Part shown: positions 25,416-33,978 of the stretch, piece by piece
Layout of the letters: every line of letters starts with the position of its first letter
Position numbering within the stretch: position 1 is the stretch's first letter
Assembly (NCBI RefSeq): GCF_018413645.1
Contig: NZ_JAHCDA010000002.1
Location: 558,001-622,000, forward strand
Source of the DNA: Roseococcus pinisoli
Lineage (GTDB): Bacteria > Pseudomonadota > Alphaproteobacteria > Acetobacterales > Acetobacteraceae
Reading direction: 5' to 3'
DNA: 64,000 bases
Position numbers and translations under genes: made by a program
The notes under the pieces: model-generated
What the model saw: the letters and a program-made list of their open reading frames with translations, nothing else
Databases searched by the model: none
Told to the model about the DNA's origin: nothing

Positions 25416-26369
25416 TCATTCGACGCGGATATTCGCCCCCTGGATGACCTCGCGCCACGTGACCCGGTCGGCGGCGATGGTGCGGCTGAACTCCGCCGGC
25501 GCCTCGTACCGCGCGACGAGCCCATTCTCGGCGAAGCGCCGCAGCGTGACGGGATCGGAAGCCGCGACGCGGATCGCCTCGGCCCAACGGCCGACGATCG
25601 CCTCGGGCGTTCCACGGCCGGCGCAATAGCCGAACCAGCCGCTGACCGCGTAGCCCGGCACGGTGGCGCCGATCTGCGGCGTGTCCGGGAAGGCCGGCGA
25701 GCCGATGCCGTCGGCAAAGGCCAGCAGCCGCATCTCACCGGCACGGATCTGCTGCGCCGCATCGCCGAGATTGGTGATGATGAGGTCGGCCCGCCCGGCC
25801 AGGACGTCCAGCACGCCCAGAGCCGCGCCGCGGTAGGGAACGTGCAGCATCCGCACCTGGGCCAGCTGCTCAAGGCGCGCGCCGGAAAGGTGCGAGACGG
25901 CGCCGATGCCGGCACTGGCGTAGCTGACCTCGCCCGGCCGCGCGCGGGCGGCGGCCAGCACATCCGCCACCGTGCGGAACGGCGACTGCTGGCGCACCAC
26001 CATGACCTGGGAGGAATGCGCGAAATTCGCGATCGGGATCAGGTCCCGCGCGGGATCGATCGCCATATTGGCGCCCGGCAGCTCCGGCGAGATGGTCATC
26101 ACCCCGGTCGCGCATTGCACGATGGTGTAGCCGTCCGCCCCGCTGCGCGCCGCCTCGGCGGCCGCGATGAAGCCGTTGGCCCCGGTGCGGACTTCCACCA
26201 CCGGCCGATGGCCCAGCGTCGCAAACACGCCCTCGGCCAGGATGCGGTTGATCAGGTCGCTCGTCCCGCCGGCGGCGAAGCCGCCGAGGATGCGCGGCGG
26301 GCGGTCCGGGAAGGTCTGCGCCAAAGCCGTGCCCGACAGCAGCAGCGCGGCGAGCAGGAGGCGCTTCAT
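25416..26369 (-). CDS. Bug-family receptor, first of a tandem pair
   Basis: A 317-residue periplasmic receptor with signal peptide MKRLLLAALLLSGTALAQ and Bug motifs FPDRPPRILGGFAAGGTSDLINR, VVEVRTGANGFIAA and GADGYTIVQ. Its ATG overlaps the carboxyltransferase stop by 4 bases, so the receptor is translationally coupled to an acyl-CoA carboxylase. That context suggests it captures the acid whose CoA ester is carboxylated. Confidence 0.92.
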   Translation of the reverse strand: MKRLLLAALLLSGTALAQTFPDRPPRILGGFAAGGTSDLINRILAEGVFATLGHRPVVEVRTGANGFIAAAEAARSGADGYTIVQCATGVMTISPELPGANMAIDPARDLIPIANFAHSSQVMVVRQQSPFRTVADVLAAARARPGEVSYASAGIGAVSHLSGARLEQLAQVRMLHVPYRGAALGVLDVLAGRADLIITNLGDAAQQIRAGEMRLLAFADGIGSPAFPDTPQIGATVPGYAVSGWFGYCAGRGTPEAIVGRWAEAIRVAASDPVTLRRFAENGLVARYEAPAEFSRTIAADRVTWREVIQGANIRVE

Positions 26370-27922
26370 GGCCGCATTCTCAGGGCCGCGGGCGTGGGCG
26401 AGAGCAGCGGCTGCGCGAGATCGGCGAAATCGCAGAGCAGGCGGCGGGTCTCACGCGGGTCGATGACGTCCTCGACCCAGAAGGTCTCCGCCGTGCGGAA
26501 GGGCGACCGCAGCTTGTTCAGCCGATCCTCGATGCGCCCCAGCTCGGCCGCCGGGTCCTCGGCACCGGCAAGGTCGGCTGCATAGGCCGCCTCGATCCCG
26601 CCTTCCAGCGGCAGCGAGCCCCAGCGCGCGGAGAGCCAGGCGTAGCGCAGCGAAAGGCGCCCAGCCGGCTGATGCACCACCCCCGCCACGCCGAAGGCAT
26701 TGCGGATGATCATCGTGCACCAGGGCACCGTTGTCTGGTTCACCGCCGCCATGGCGCGCACGCCCAGGCGGATGGTCGCGGCTTTCTCGGCGTCCAGCCC
26801 GACCATGAAGCCTGGGCAGTCCTGCAGATAGACGATGGGGAGGTGGAAGGTCTCGGCCAGGTCGACGAAGCGGATGATCTTGGCGCAGGCATCGGCCGTC
26901 CAGGAGCCGCCGTAGAAGAACGGGTCGCTCGCCATCAGGGCCACAGGCTTGCCGTTCAGCCGGGCGAAGCCGGTGATGATGCTGCGGCCGAACATCTTCC
27001 CCATCTCGAAGAAGCTGCCCTTGTCGACCACCGTCTCGATGATGGGCCGCATCTGGTAGACGCGGCGCCGGTCGCGCGGGATGTGGGTGAAGAGCTTCTC
27101 GTCGCGGCGGTTCGGATCGTCGGCGCACTCGGTGACCGGCGGCGTGCCGTAGACCGAGCTCGGCAGGTAGGAGAGGAAGCGCCGCGCGGCCTCGAAGGCC
27201 TCCTCCTCGGTCTCCGTCGCATGGTCGACGGCGCCCGACTTGGTCTGGATCTCCCAGCCGCCCAGCTCCGTCTTCGAGAGGTCCTGCCCGAGGCGCTTCA
27301 CCACCGGCGGGCCGGCCACGAACATGGCCGACTTCTTGGTCATCACCGAGTAATGGCTGGCCGCCAGCCGCGCGGCGCCGAGCCCCGCGACCGAGCCGAG
27401 GCCCAGCGCCACGACCGGCACCATGCTGAGATTGGCGCCCGTATAGTGATAGAGGGCGCCGCCGCCCACGCCGCCCGGCAGATTGGCGCGGCCCGTGGTC
27501 TCGATGGTCTTCACGGAGCCGCCGCCGCCCGAGCCCTCGATGATGCGGATCAGCGGCAGGCGGAACTCATAGGCCATCCGCTCGGCCATGATCGGCTTTT
27601 CGCGGATCGTGGCATCGGCGGAGCCGCCGCGGACGGTGAAGTCGTCGCCCAGGAGCACGACCGTGCGGCCATCCACCTTGCCGCGGCCCATCACGCAGTT
27701 GGACGGCGTGAGCCGCTTGAGGTTGCCCTCCTCGTCGTACTCGGCCTTGCCGGCGGTGGCGCCGATCTCGTGGAAGGTGCCGGGATCGGCCATGCCGTCG
27801 ATGCGCTCGCGGACCGTGAGGCGCCCGCCCGCATGCTGGCGGGCGACCTTGTCGGCGCCGCCCAGCTCCTTGGCGTGGGACTGGCGCAGGCGCAGTTCAT
27901 CGAGCTCGGGTTGCCAGGTCAT
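26366..27922 (-). CDS. Acyl-CoA carboxylase carboxyltransferase (beta) subunit
   Basis: A 518-residue protein with the fused N- and C-lobe carboxyltransferase fold of propionyl-/methylcrotonyl-CoA carboxylase beta chains. Visible features are RERIDGMADPGTFHEIG, IIEGSGGGGSVKT, GALYHYTGANLS and the C-lobe PGFMVGLDAEKAA with a following ACC-type stretch. It transfers CO2 from carboxybiotin to an acyl-CoA. The acyl specificity cannot be read. One base separates it from the biotin-carboxylase gene. Confidence 0.93.
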   Translation of the reverse strand: MTWQPELDELRLRQSHAKELGGADKVARQHAGGRLTVRERIDGMADPGTFHEIGATAGKAEYDEEGNLKRLTPSNCVMGRGKVDGRTVVLLGDDFTVRGGSADATIREKPIMAERMAYEFRLPLIRIIEGSGGGGSVKTIETTGRANLPGGVGGGALYHYTGANLSMVPVVALGLGSVAGLGAARLAASHYSVMTKKSAMFVAGPPVVKRLGQDLSKTELGGWEIQTKSGAVDHATETEEEAFEAARRFLSYLPSSVYGTPPVTECADDPNRRDEKLFTHIPRDRRRVYQMRPIIETVVDKGSFFEMGKMFGRSIITGFARLNGKPVALMASDPFFYGGSWTADACAKIIRFVDLAETFHLPIVYLQDCPGFMVGLDAEKAATIRLGVRAMAAVNQTTVPWCTMIIRNAFGVAGVVHQPAGRLSLRYAWLSARWGSLPLEGGIEAAYAADLAGAEDPAAELGRIEDRLNKLRSPFRTAETFWVEDVIDPRETRRLLCDFADLAQPLLSPTPAALRMRP

Positions 27923-27923
27923 G

Positions 27924-29303
27924 CTAAACGGGCTCCTTCACGGCAGCTTCCAGCAGGGTCTTGCGGGCGGCTTCCAGGAAGCCGGTGTCCATTCGGGCCT
28001 CGCGCATCTCCGCACTGCGGAGCGCCGCCGCGAGGAAGGCGGCATTCAGCTTCACGCCCTCGGCCCGGCATTCGTCGAGCGCTGAGGCCAGCTTTTCCAG
28101 CGCCTCCGCCCGCGTCGGCGCATGCGCGATGACCTTGGCCAGCATGGAATCGTAATAGGGGGTGACGGCGTCGCCGGCGCGGACGCCGGCATCGACGCGG
28201 ATCCCCTCCCCCTCGGCCGGCAGCTCAAATGCCGCGAGCTTGCCCGGCGAGGGAAAGAACTGCTTAGCGGGGTCCTCGGCGCAGAGCCGGGCCTCGACGG
28301 CGTGGCCCTCCAGCCGGATGTCCGACTGCGCGAAGGGCAGCTCCTCGCCCGCTGCGACGCGGAGTTGCCACTCCACGAGGTCGAGGCCGGTGACCATCTC
28401 GGTGACCGGGTGCTCGACCTGAAGGCGGGTGTTCATCTCCATGAACCAGATGCTGTCCGGCGTCAGCGGCGGGGCCGCGATGAACTCCACGGTCCCGGCC
28501 CCGACATAGCCGACGGCCCGCGCCAGCGTGCAGGCACGGCGGCCGAGCTCGGCGCGCAGCTCGACGCTCATGCCCGGAGCGGGGCATTCCTCGACCAGCT
28601 TCTGATGCCGGCGCTGAAGGGTGCAGTCGCGCTCGTGCAGGTGCAGCACGTTGCCGTGGCTATCCGCGAGGATCTGCACCTCGATGTGGCGCGCCTTCTC
28701 GACCAGCTTCTCCAGCATCACGCGCTCGTTGCCGAAGATGGCGGCCTCGCGCCGCGCTGCCGCCAGCGCGGCCGGCAGTTCCTCGGCCGAGCGGACGCGG
28801 CGCATGCCCCGCCCGCCGCCGCCGCCGAGGGCCTTGATCATCACCGGATAGCCGATGCGCTCCGCGGCCGCCAAAAGGCCCGGCTCGGACTGGTCGCCGC
28901 CCGGGTCGCCGGGCAGGCAGGGCACGCCCGCCTTCTCGGCGATCAACCGCGCCGCGGCCTTGCCGCCCATGGCGCGGATCGCCTCCGGCGAGGGACCGAT
29001 GAACACGAGGCCGGCACGCCGGCAGGCCTCGGCGAATTCCGCATTCTCGGAGAGGAAGCCGTAGCCGGGATGGACGTAGCGGGCACCGCTGCGCTCGGCC
29101 GCGGCGATGATGGCGGGGATGCTGAGATAGCTCTCGCGCGGATGGGCGGGCCCGATGCGCTCGCCGCGATCGGCCGCACGGACGTGCAGCGCCCCCGCAT
29201 CGGCATCGGAATAGACGGCGATGCTCTTGATGCCGAGCCGCCGGCAGGTGCGCGCGATCCGCACGGCGATCTCGCCGCGGTTCGCGATCAGGACGGGGGG
29301 CAT
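27924..29303 (-). CDS. Biotin carboxylase subunit of the acyl-CoA carboxylase
   Basis: A 459-residue ATP-grasp enzyme that carboxylates carrier-bound biotin with bicarbonate. It has PVLIANRGEIAVRIARTCRRLG at the start and HPGYGFLSENAEFA. The glycine-rich ATP loop is MIKALGGGGGRGMRRV. ERDCTLQRRHQKLVEECPAP and FMEMNTRLQVEHPVTEMVTGLDLV (catalytic Glu/Asn/Arg) follow. The length matches free biotin carboxylases, with the carrier encoded separately upstream. ATG 29303 was chosen from the conserved N-terminus. Confidence 0.95.
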   Translation of the reverse strand: MPPVLIANRGEIAVRIARTCRRLGIKSIAVYSDADAGALHVRAADRGERIGPAHPRESYLSIPAIIAAAERSGARYVHPGYGFLSENAEFAEACRRAGLVFIGPSPEAIRAMGGKAAARLIAEKAGVPCLPGDPGGDQSEPGLLAAAERIGYPVMIKALGGGGGRGMRRVRSAEELPAALAAARREAAIFGNERVMLEKLVEKARHIEVQILADSHGNVLHLHERDCTLQRRHQKLVEECPAPGMSVELRAELGRRACTLARAVGYVGAGTVEFIAAPPLTPDSIWFMEMNTRLQVEHPVTEMVTGLDLVEWQLRVAAGEELPFAQSDIRLEGHAVEARLCAEDPAKQFFPSPGKLAAFELPAEGEGIRVDAGVRAGDAVTPYYDSMLAKVIAHAPTRAEALEKLASALDECRAEGVKLNAAFLAAALRSAEMREARMDTGFLEAARKTLLEAAVKEPV

Positions 29304-29307
29304 GGAC

Positions 29308-29532
29308 TCAGCGCCGCAGGGTGGCGACGGCCTGGCCTTCCTCGACCTGCTCGCCCTCGGCGACGAGGACCTCCACCACCGTCCCGGCATGCGGCGCGCT
29401 GACGGGGATCTCCATCTTCATGGATTCGAGGATCAGGATGGGCTCGTCCTCACCTACCGCGGCGCCGGCAGCAGCCGTGATCTTCCAGACGGAGGCGCCG
29501 ATTTCGGCGCGGACGGTGGTCGTTTCTGCCAT
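29308..29532 (-). CDS. Biotin carboxyl carrier protein (minimal biotinyl domain)
   Basis: A 74-residue biotinyl domain only. The biotin attachment motif ESMKME places the modified lysine at K39, and the flanking beta-hammerhead (GTVVEVLVAEGEQVEEGQAVATL) is intact. It lacks the long N-terminal extension of AccB, like the stand-alone carriers of secondary acyl-CoA carboxylases. It is the first gene of the operon, 59 bases from the divergent GntR gene, with a palindromic operator in between. Confidence 0.94.
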   Translation of the reverse strand: MAETTTVRAEIGASVWKITAAAGAAVGEDEPILILESMKMEIPVSAPHAGTVVEVLVAEGEQVEEGQAVATLRR

Positions 29533-29571
29533 GGACTTTTCCTCGCGGACGACATTTGGAAGTCGTCCTTA

Positions 29572-29585
29572 TTTGTGATCAAAAT
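29572..29585. promoter_or_regulatory. Predicted GntR operator in the divergent promoter
   Basis: TTTGTGATCAAAAT differs at two positions from the perfect palindrome TTTGTGATCACAAA. It lies between the carboxylase operon and the GntR gene, ending six bases before the GntR start codon. A near-identical site precedes the CoA-transferase gene. It is probably used for autoregulation and control of both directions. Confidence 0.6.
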
Positions 29586-29591
29586 CGCCGA

Positions 29592-30287
29592 ATGATCGCT
29601 CCTGTCAACCTCGCTCCGGAAGAGAGCGTCGCCGCCCAGGTCCATCAGCGCCTGCGCCTCGCCCTCATGCGCAGCCGTTTCCGCCCCGGCGAAAAGCTCA
29701 AGCTGCGCGTGCTGGCCGAGGAGATGGGCGTCAGCTCGATGCCCGTGCGCGCCGCCCTCGCCCGCCTCGTGACGGAGGGCGCACTGGAGCAGGTCGACCG
29801 CCGCTCGGTCCGGGTGCCCGTGCTTTCCGACGCCAGGCTGCGCGAGGTGGTGGAGCTCCGGCTGGATCTGGAAGGCAAGGCCGCCTCCCGCGCCGCCGAG
29901 CGCGCCACGCCGCCGGAGATCGACGCGCTGGCCGCCATCCATGCGGAAATGACCGAGCTGCGCCTCTCCGGCCGGATGGAGGAGATGATGGTGGCCAATG
30001 AGCGCTTCCACCGGACCCTCTGGTCGCTCGCGGAGATGCCGGTCCTGGCCCGGATCATCGAGGGGCTGTGGCTGCAATGCGGACCGCTGAATGCGGGCCT
30101 CAAGGCCATCCGCTTCCTCCATCAGCCGGAGGAGCATCCGCATCACGAGGTCATCCGCGCGCTCCGGCAGCATGACAGCGCGCTGGCCCGCCTCGCCATC
30201 CAGCGCGACATCTCGGTCTATGCCGACGCGCTGCTGCGTCGCCTGCCGGCGATCAACGCCGCCCGTCCCAATCCCGAAGCCGCCTGA
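29592..30287 (+). CDS. GntR-family (FadR/VanR-type) transcriptional regulator
   Basis: A 231-residue regulator. Residues ~10-75 form the winged HTH (VAAQVHQRLRLALMRSRFRPGEKLKLRVLAEEMGVSSMPVRAALARLV). Residues ~85-215 form an all-helical FCD effector domain (LREVVELRLDLEGKAASRAAER, NERFHRTLWSLAEMP, HHEVIRALRQHD). FCD regulators usually sense carboxylic acids or acyl-CoA. ATG 29592 was chosen to match the family N-terminus. It is divergent from the carboxylase operon and upstream of the CoA-transferase gene; both promoters hold matching palindromes. Confidence 0.92.
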   Translation: MIAPVNLAPEESVAAQVHQRLRLALMRSRFRPGEKLKLRVLAEEMGVSSMPVRAALARLVTEGALEQVDRRSVRVPVLSDARLREVVELRLDLEGKAASRAAERATPPEIDALAAIHAEMTELRLSGRMEEMMVANERFHRTLWSLAEMPVLARIIEGLWLQCGPLNAGLKAIRFLHQPEEHPHHEVIRALRQHDSALARLAIQRDISVYADALLRRLPAINAARPNPEAA

Positions 30288-30342
30288 ATTCCTCCCCGCC
30301 TCCTGGCCTGCCTGGAACTTGACGGTTCCGGGCGGGGCTAAT

Positions 30343-30356
30343 TTTATGATCACAAA
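30343..30356. promoter_or_regulatory. Predicted second GntR operator upstream of the CoA-transferase gene
   Basis: TTTATGATCACAAA is one base from the palindrome TTTGTGATCACAAA and shares an 11-base core, inverted, with the site at 29572-29585. It ends 29 bases before the CoA-transferase start, where a repressor would block transcription. Confidence 0.6.
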
Positions 30357-30385
30357 TCAGGGCGAATACGCCCCGGGAGGAAAAG

Positions 30386-32734
30386 ATGGCCGAAGCCCTG
30401 GCGGGAATCCGCGTGCTCGAGGTCGGGCAAGGCGCCGCGTTGGCCTATGCCGGCAAGCTCTTCGCCGATTTCGGCGCGGAGGTGCGGAAGATTGCCGAGG
30501 AGGCGGATCCCCTTGCCTCCGCCTGGCCAAGGCTGGAGGGGCGCTCGGCGCTCCAGGCCTGGCTGAACACGAACAAGCACCTGGTCGAGGGCGATGTCGC
30601 GGCCCTGGCCGCCTCCTGCCACGTCCTGCTGGATGCGCGCCCGACCGCCCGGGAGGCGCTGCCGCCTCACCTCGTCCATACGCGCATCTCGTGGTTCGGC
30701 GCCGAAGGTCCCTATGCGGGCTTCGCCGCCACCGACGTCACCTGCCGCGCCCTGGCCGGCGTCTTCGCCTGCATCGGCCCGGTCGAGGGACCACCCTCCA
30801 TGCTGGGTGGCATCGCCGGGCAGGTGATGGGCGGCATCGCGGCCTATATCGCCAGCACCTCCGCCCTCTGGGGCGGCGGCGGGCGGGAGATGGAGGCCAG
30901 CATCCATGAGGCGAATATCGCCATCGCCGAATACCAGGCGGCGCAGGCCGTCACCAATCCGGAGGTCGAGCAGCGGCGGGGCGTGAACCGCTTCGCGCCC
31001 ACCAGCCCCCTCGGCGTCTATCGCTGCCGGGAGGGATGGCTCGGCGTCACCATCGTGACCCCCGCGCAGTGGCGCGCCTTCTGCGAGATGGTCGGCCTGG
31101 ACGAGCTGGCGCGGGACCCGGCCTTCGCCGTCTGGCCCGAGCGCCTGGCCCATGCCGAGCGGCTGGAAAAGCTCTTCGCCGAGCGCCTGGTCGCCCGCAC
31201 CGCCGAGGAGTGGTTCGCCGAGGCCCTCGAGCGCCGTCTGCCCTTCGCCGTCGTGCCGGAGATGGACACCCTGCTCGCCACGCCCACGCATCGGGCGCGG
31301 GATGCCTTCCAGCGGGTGAAGCTCGGCGCCCTGGAATTCGAGGGGCCGACCCTGCCCCAGCGCCTCACCCGCACGTCCCCGCGCGCCCACGGCATCGCGC
31401 CGCTCGAGCCCATGGCACCGCCGCCGGCCCCCGCCGTGGCTGGCGATAAGGCCAAGGCGGCGCTGCCGCTGGAGGGTCTGCGCGTCCTCGACCTGTCGAT
31501 GGGCTGGGCCGGGCCGGTCTGCACGCGGACGCTGGGCGATCTCGGCGCCGAGATCATCAAGGTGGAGGCCATCCAGTACCCGGACTGGTGGCGGGGGGTC
31601 GATCCGCGACAGTCCTTCTTCGACCAGAAGCTCTACGAGAAGGATGTGCGCTTCGCCTTCCAGAACCGCAATAAGCGCGGGATCACGCTGGACCTCAGCC
31701 GGCCGGAGGGTGCGGCGCTGCTCAAGCGGCTCGTCGCCCAATGCGATGCCGTGGTGGAAAACTACGCCCGCGACGTGCTGCCGAAGCTCGGCCTCGACTA
31801 TGCGGTACTCCGCCATTCGCGGCCCGACCTCGTGATGCTCTCCATGCCCGCCTTCGGGGCGACCGGCCCCTGGCGCGATGCGCGGGCCTATGGCTCGACG
31901 CTGGAGCATGCCTCGGGCCTGCCCACCGTCTCGGGTCCGGCGGACGGGCCGCCGCTCACGAACCAGCTCGCCTACGGCGACCCCGTGGGCGGCATGAATG
32001 CGGCGGCCGCGCTGCTGACGGCGCTGCTGCACCGCAAATCCACCGGCGAAGGGCAGCACATCGACCTCGCGCAGGTCGAGTGCATGTTCCCGCTCGCCGC
32101 GCCCTGGATCATCGCGCAATCGGCGCTCGGCGATCCCGGCCCGCGTCGCGGCAATCGCCATCCCGACCAGGTGCCGCATGGCGCTTTCCCTTGCGAGAAC
32201 GAGGGATGGGTCGCCATCGCCGTCACCGACAACGGCGCCTGGGCGCGGCTTTGCTCCCTGCTGGACCGCGCCGATCTGGCCGGGCTCGACCTCGCGGCGC
32301 GGCGCGCGCGTGAGGGCGAGTTGGAGGCGCTGCTCTCCACCTGGACCCGCAGCCGCAACGCCGATGCGGCCATGGACGCCCTGCAGGCGAAGGGCGTCGC
32401 CGCCGGCGTCCTGCGCTGGCCGACCGAGCTTCGGCAGGACACGCATCTGCGCGCGCGCGGCTTCTGGCAGGAGGTGGACCGCCCCTTCCTCGGCCGGCAC
32501 GAGCTGCCCTCCGCCCCGATCCGCCTCGCGGGCGGGCCGCCCTTGAAGATCTTCCGGGCGGCGCCGACGCTGGGCGAGGAGAATTCGGCCGTGCTGTCGG
32601 AGCTGCTGGGGCTGTCCGCGGCCGAGCTCGCCGCGCTGGAGCAGGACGGCATCATCGGCACCGACGCCGTACCGGTCACGGCGCGCAAGCCGCGCAGCAG
32701 CCCGCAGGCCAAGCCTCAGCCAGCGAGCGCCTGA
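30386..32734 (+). CDS. Fused double-domain CaiB/BaiF (class III) CoA-transferase
   Basis: A 782-residue protein with two CaiB/BaiF domains in tandem (residues ~4-350 and ~360-750), where most family members are single-domain dimers. The C-terminal half has the full signature: LEGLRVLDLSMGWAGPVCTRTLGDLGAEIIKVE, FQNRNKRGITLDLS, and GDPVGG with the candidate catalytic aspartate D532. At the equivalent place the N-terminal half reads GGIAGQVMGG with no aspartate, so it may be a structural half. AGGA precedes the ATG. It presumably activates the imported acid for the neighbouring carboxylase. Confidence 0.9.
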   Translation: MAEALAGIRVLEVGQGAALAYAGKLFADFGAEVRKIAEEADPLASAWPRLEGRSALQAWLNTNKHLVEGDVAALAASCHVLLDARPTAREALPPHLVHTRISWFGAEGPYAGFAATDVTCRALAGVFACIGPVEGPPSMLGGIAGQVMGGIAAYIASTSALWGGGGREMEASIHEANIAIAEYQAAQAVTNPEVEQRRGVNRFAPTSPLGVYRCREGWLGVTIVTPAQWRAFCEMVGLDELARDPAFAVWPERLAHAERLEKLFAERLVARTAEEWFAEALERRLPFAVVPEMDTLLATPTHRARDAFQRVKLGALEFEGPTLPQRLTRTSPRAHGIAPLEPMAPPPAPAVAGDKAKAALPLEGLRVLDLSMGWAGPVCTRTLGDLGAEIIKVEAIQYPDWWRGVDPRQSFFDQKLYEKDVRFAFQNRNKRGITLDLSRPEGAALLKRLVAQCDAVVENYARDVLPKLGLDYAVLRHSRPDLVMLSMPAFGATGPWRDARAYGSTLEHASGLPTVSGPADGPPLTNQLAYGDPVGGMNAAAALLTALLHRKSTGEGQHIDLAQVECMFPLAAPWIIAQSALGDPGPRRGNRHPDQVPHGAFPCENEGWVAIAVTDNGAWARLCSLLDRADLAGLDLAARRAREGELEALLSTWTRSRNADAAMDALQAKGVAAGVLRWPTELRQDTHLRARGFWQEVDRPFLGRHELPSAPIRLAGGPPLKIFRAAPTLGEENSAVLSELLGLSAAELAALEQDGIIGTDAVPVTARKPRSSPQAKPQPASA

Positions 32735-32743
32735 GGGAAAGGC

Positions 32744-32766
32744 GGCGCGGACAACCGGTCCGCGCC
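32744..32766. terminator. Bidirectional terminator hairpin
   Basis: GGCGCGGAC-AACCG-GTCCGCGCC is a perfect 9-bp stem between the convergent CoA-transferase and monooxygenase genes. Confidence 0.6.
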
Positions 32767-32776
32767 CGCCGGAGGG

Positions 32777-33886
32777 TCATTCCGCGGCGGAGGAGACCGC
32801 CGGCCGGGGAACCAGGTGCCGCACGCGCGGCGCGACCTCTTCCTGCAGCAGACGCAGGGAGTTCTTCCACGCCCCCGGATTCTCCGAATAGTCGAAGCCG
32901 AAGACCAGGATGGAGCCGAAGCCGCCCACCTCCTCGTAGACACGCTCCAGCTTCTCGGCGACGGTCTTCGGCGAGCCGATGAGCCAGTTCCGCTGCGCGC
33001 AATAGGCGGCCGTCACGTCGCTGTCGGGTACCTCGGGGCTGTGCTTGAGGTAGTCGAGGAAGCCGAAATTCGCGAGCAGCGGCAGGAAGTACTCGTCCAT
33101 CATCCGGCCCATCATGCCGCCGACGGAAAGGCGCCAGGCCTCCTCATCCGTGTCCGCGACGAAGACCTCGCGCACCAGCCGCCAGTCGCGGCGGTCCGGC
33201 GTGCGGCCGGTGCGCCGGGCGCCCGCTTCCACCGAATCCCAGTGGCTCGCGACATAGGCGGGGTTGAGGTTGAGGCTCATCGGGAGGAAGCCGCGCTCGC
33301 CCGCCAGCTTCAGCGTGTCCGAATTCTTGCTGAGGCCCGCGACGGCGATCGGCGGATGCGGGGCCTGGAGCGGCTTGATGTGCGGCTTGAGGAAGCCGAA
33401 CATCGTCTCGATCTTGCTGACGGTCCAGTACTTGCCCTCGTGCTTCCAGGGGCCGTCCTCGGTCCAGGTGCGCAGGATGATCTCCAGCGCCTCGCGGGTC
33501 ATATCGCGGTTCTGGCCGGACATGCCGTCCACGTTGAAGGTGGCCCAGTCGCTCGGCAGGCCCGAGGCGGCCACGCCGAAGTTCAGCCGCCCGCCCGAGA
33601 TATGGTCGAGCATCGCCACGCGGTTCGCGAGCTCCACGGGGTGGTGGTAGGGCAGCAGGAAGCCACCCGGGCCGAGGCGGATGTTCTTGGTCTCGCGAAA
33701 GGCCTGGGCGATCAGCAGATCCGGTGCGGGATGCGGTTCCCAGGGGGCGGTGTGGTGCTCGCCCACCCAGGCCTCGTGATAGCCCATCTCGTCGAGCCAG
33801 CGCAGGACCTGGAGATCCCATTCATGTCCGTCGCGCAGCGATCGCTCCGGCGGGTGGGACGGCATCGTGAAGAACCCGAATTCCAT
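32777..33886 (-). CDS. Luciferase-like (LLM) flavin-dependent monooxygenase
   Basis: A 369-residue enzyme of the bacterial luciferase superfamily. MEFGFFTMPSHP opens the TIM barrel, followed by GYHEAWVGEHHT, GPGGFLLPYHHPVELANRVAMLDHISGGRLNFGVAAS and a C-terminal FGFDYSENPG. It needs reduced FMN or F420 supplied by a separate reductase; none lies adjacent. The substrate is unknown. It is 92 bases downstream of a LivK-type receptor gene on the same strand, with which it may be co-transcribed. Confidence 0.9.
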   Translation of the reverse strand: MEFGFFTMPSHPPERSLRDGHEWDLQVLRWLDEMGYHEAWVGEHHTAPWEPHPAPDLLIAQAFRETKNIRLGPGGFLLPYHHPVELANRVAMLDHISGGRLNFGVAASGLPSDWATFNVDGMSGQNRDMTREALEIILRTWTEDGPWKHEGKYWTVSKIETMFGFLKPHIKPLQAPHPPIAVAGLSKNSDTLKLAGERGFLPMSLNLNPAYVASHWDSVEAGARRTGRTPDRRDWRLVREVFVADTDEEAWRLSVGGMMGRMMDEYFLPLLANFGFLDYLKHSPEVPDSDVTAAYCAQRNWLIGSPKTVAEKLERVYEEVGGFGSILVFGFDYSENPGAWKNSLRLLQEEVAPRVRHLVPRPAVSSAAE

Positions 33887-33978
33887 CGTGCTTCCTCCGT
33901 CGTTCTTATGGGGAGCCTGCGCCGGGGCGCCGCTCCGTCGTCAGCTTACCCCCCTGACCCGTCTTGCCAACCGAAAGC

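Noticed and set aside
30350-32500. A 716-codon open frame antisense to the CoA-transferase gene
   Set aside because: It is a high-GC shadow frame. The plus strand encodes a clear two-domain CaiB protein, while the antisense product has low-complexity Gly/Arg/His composition and no domain.
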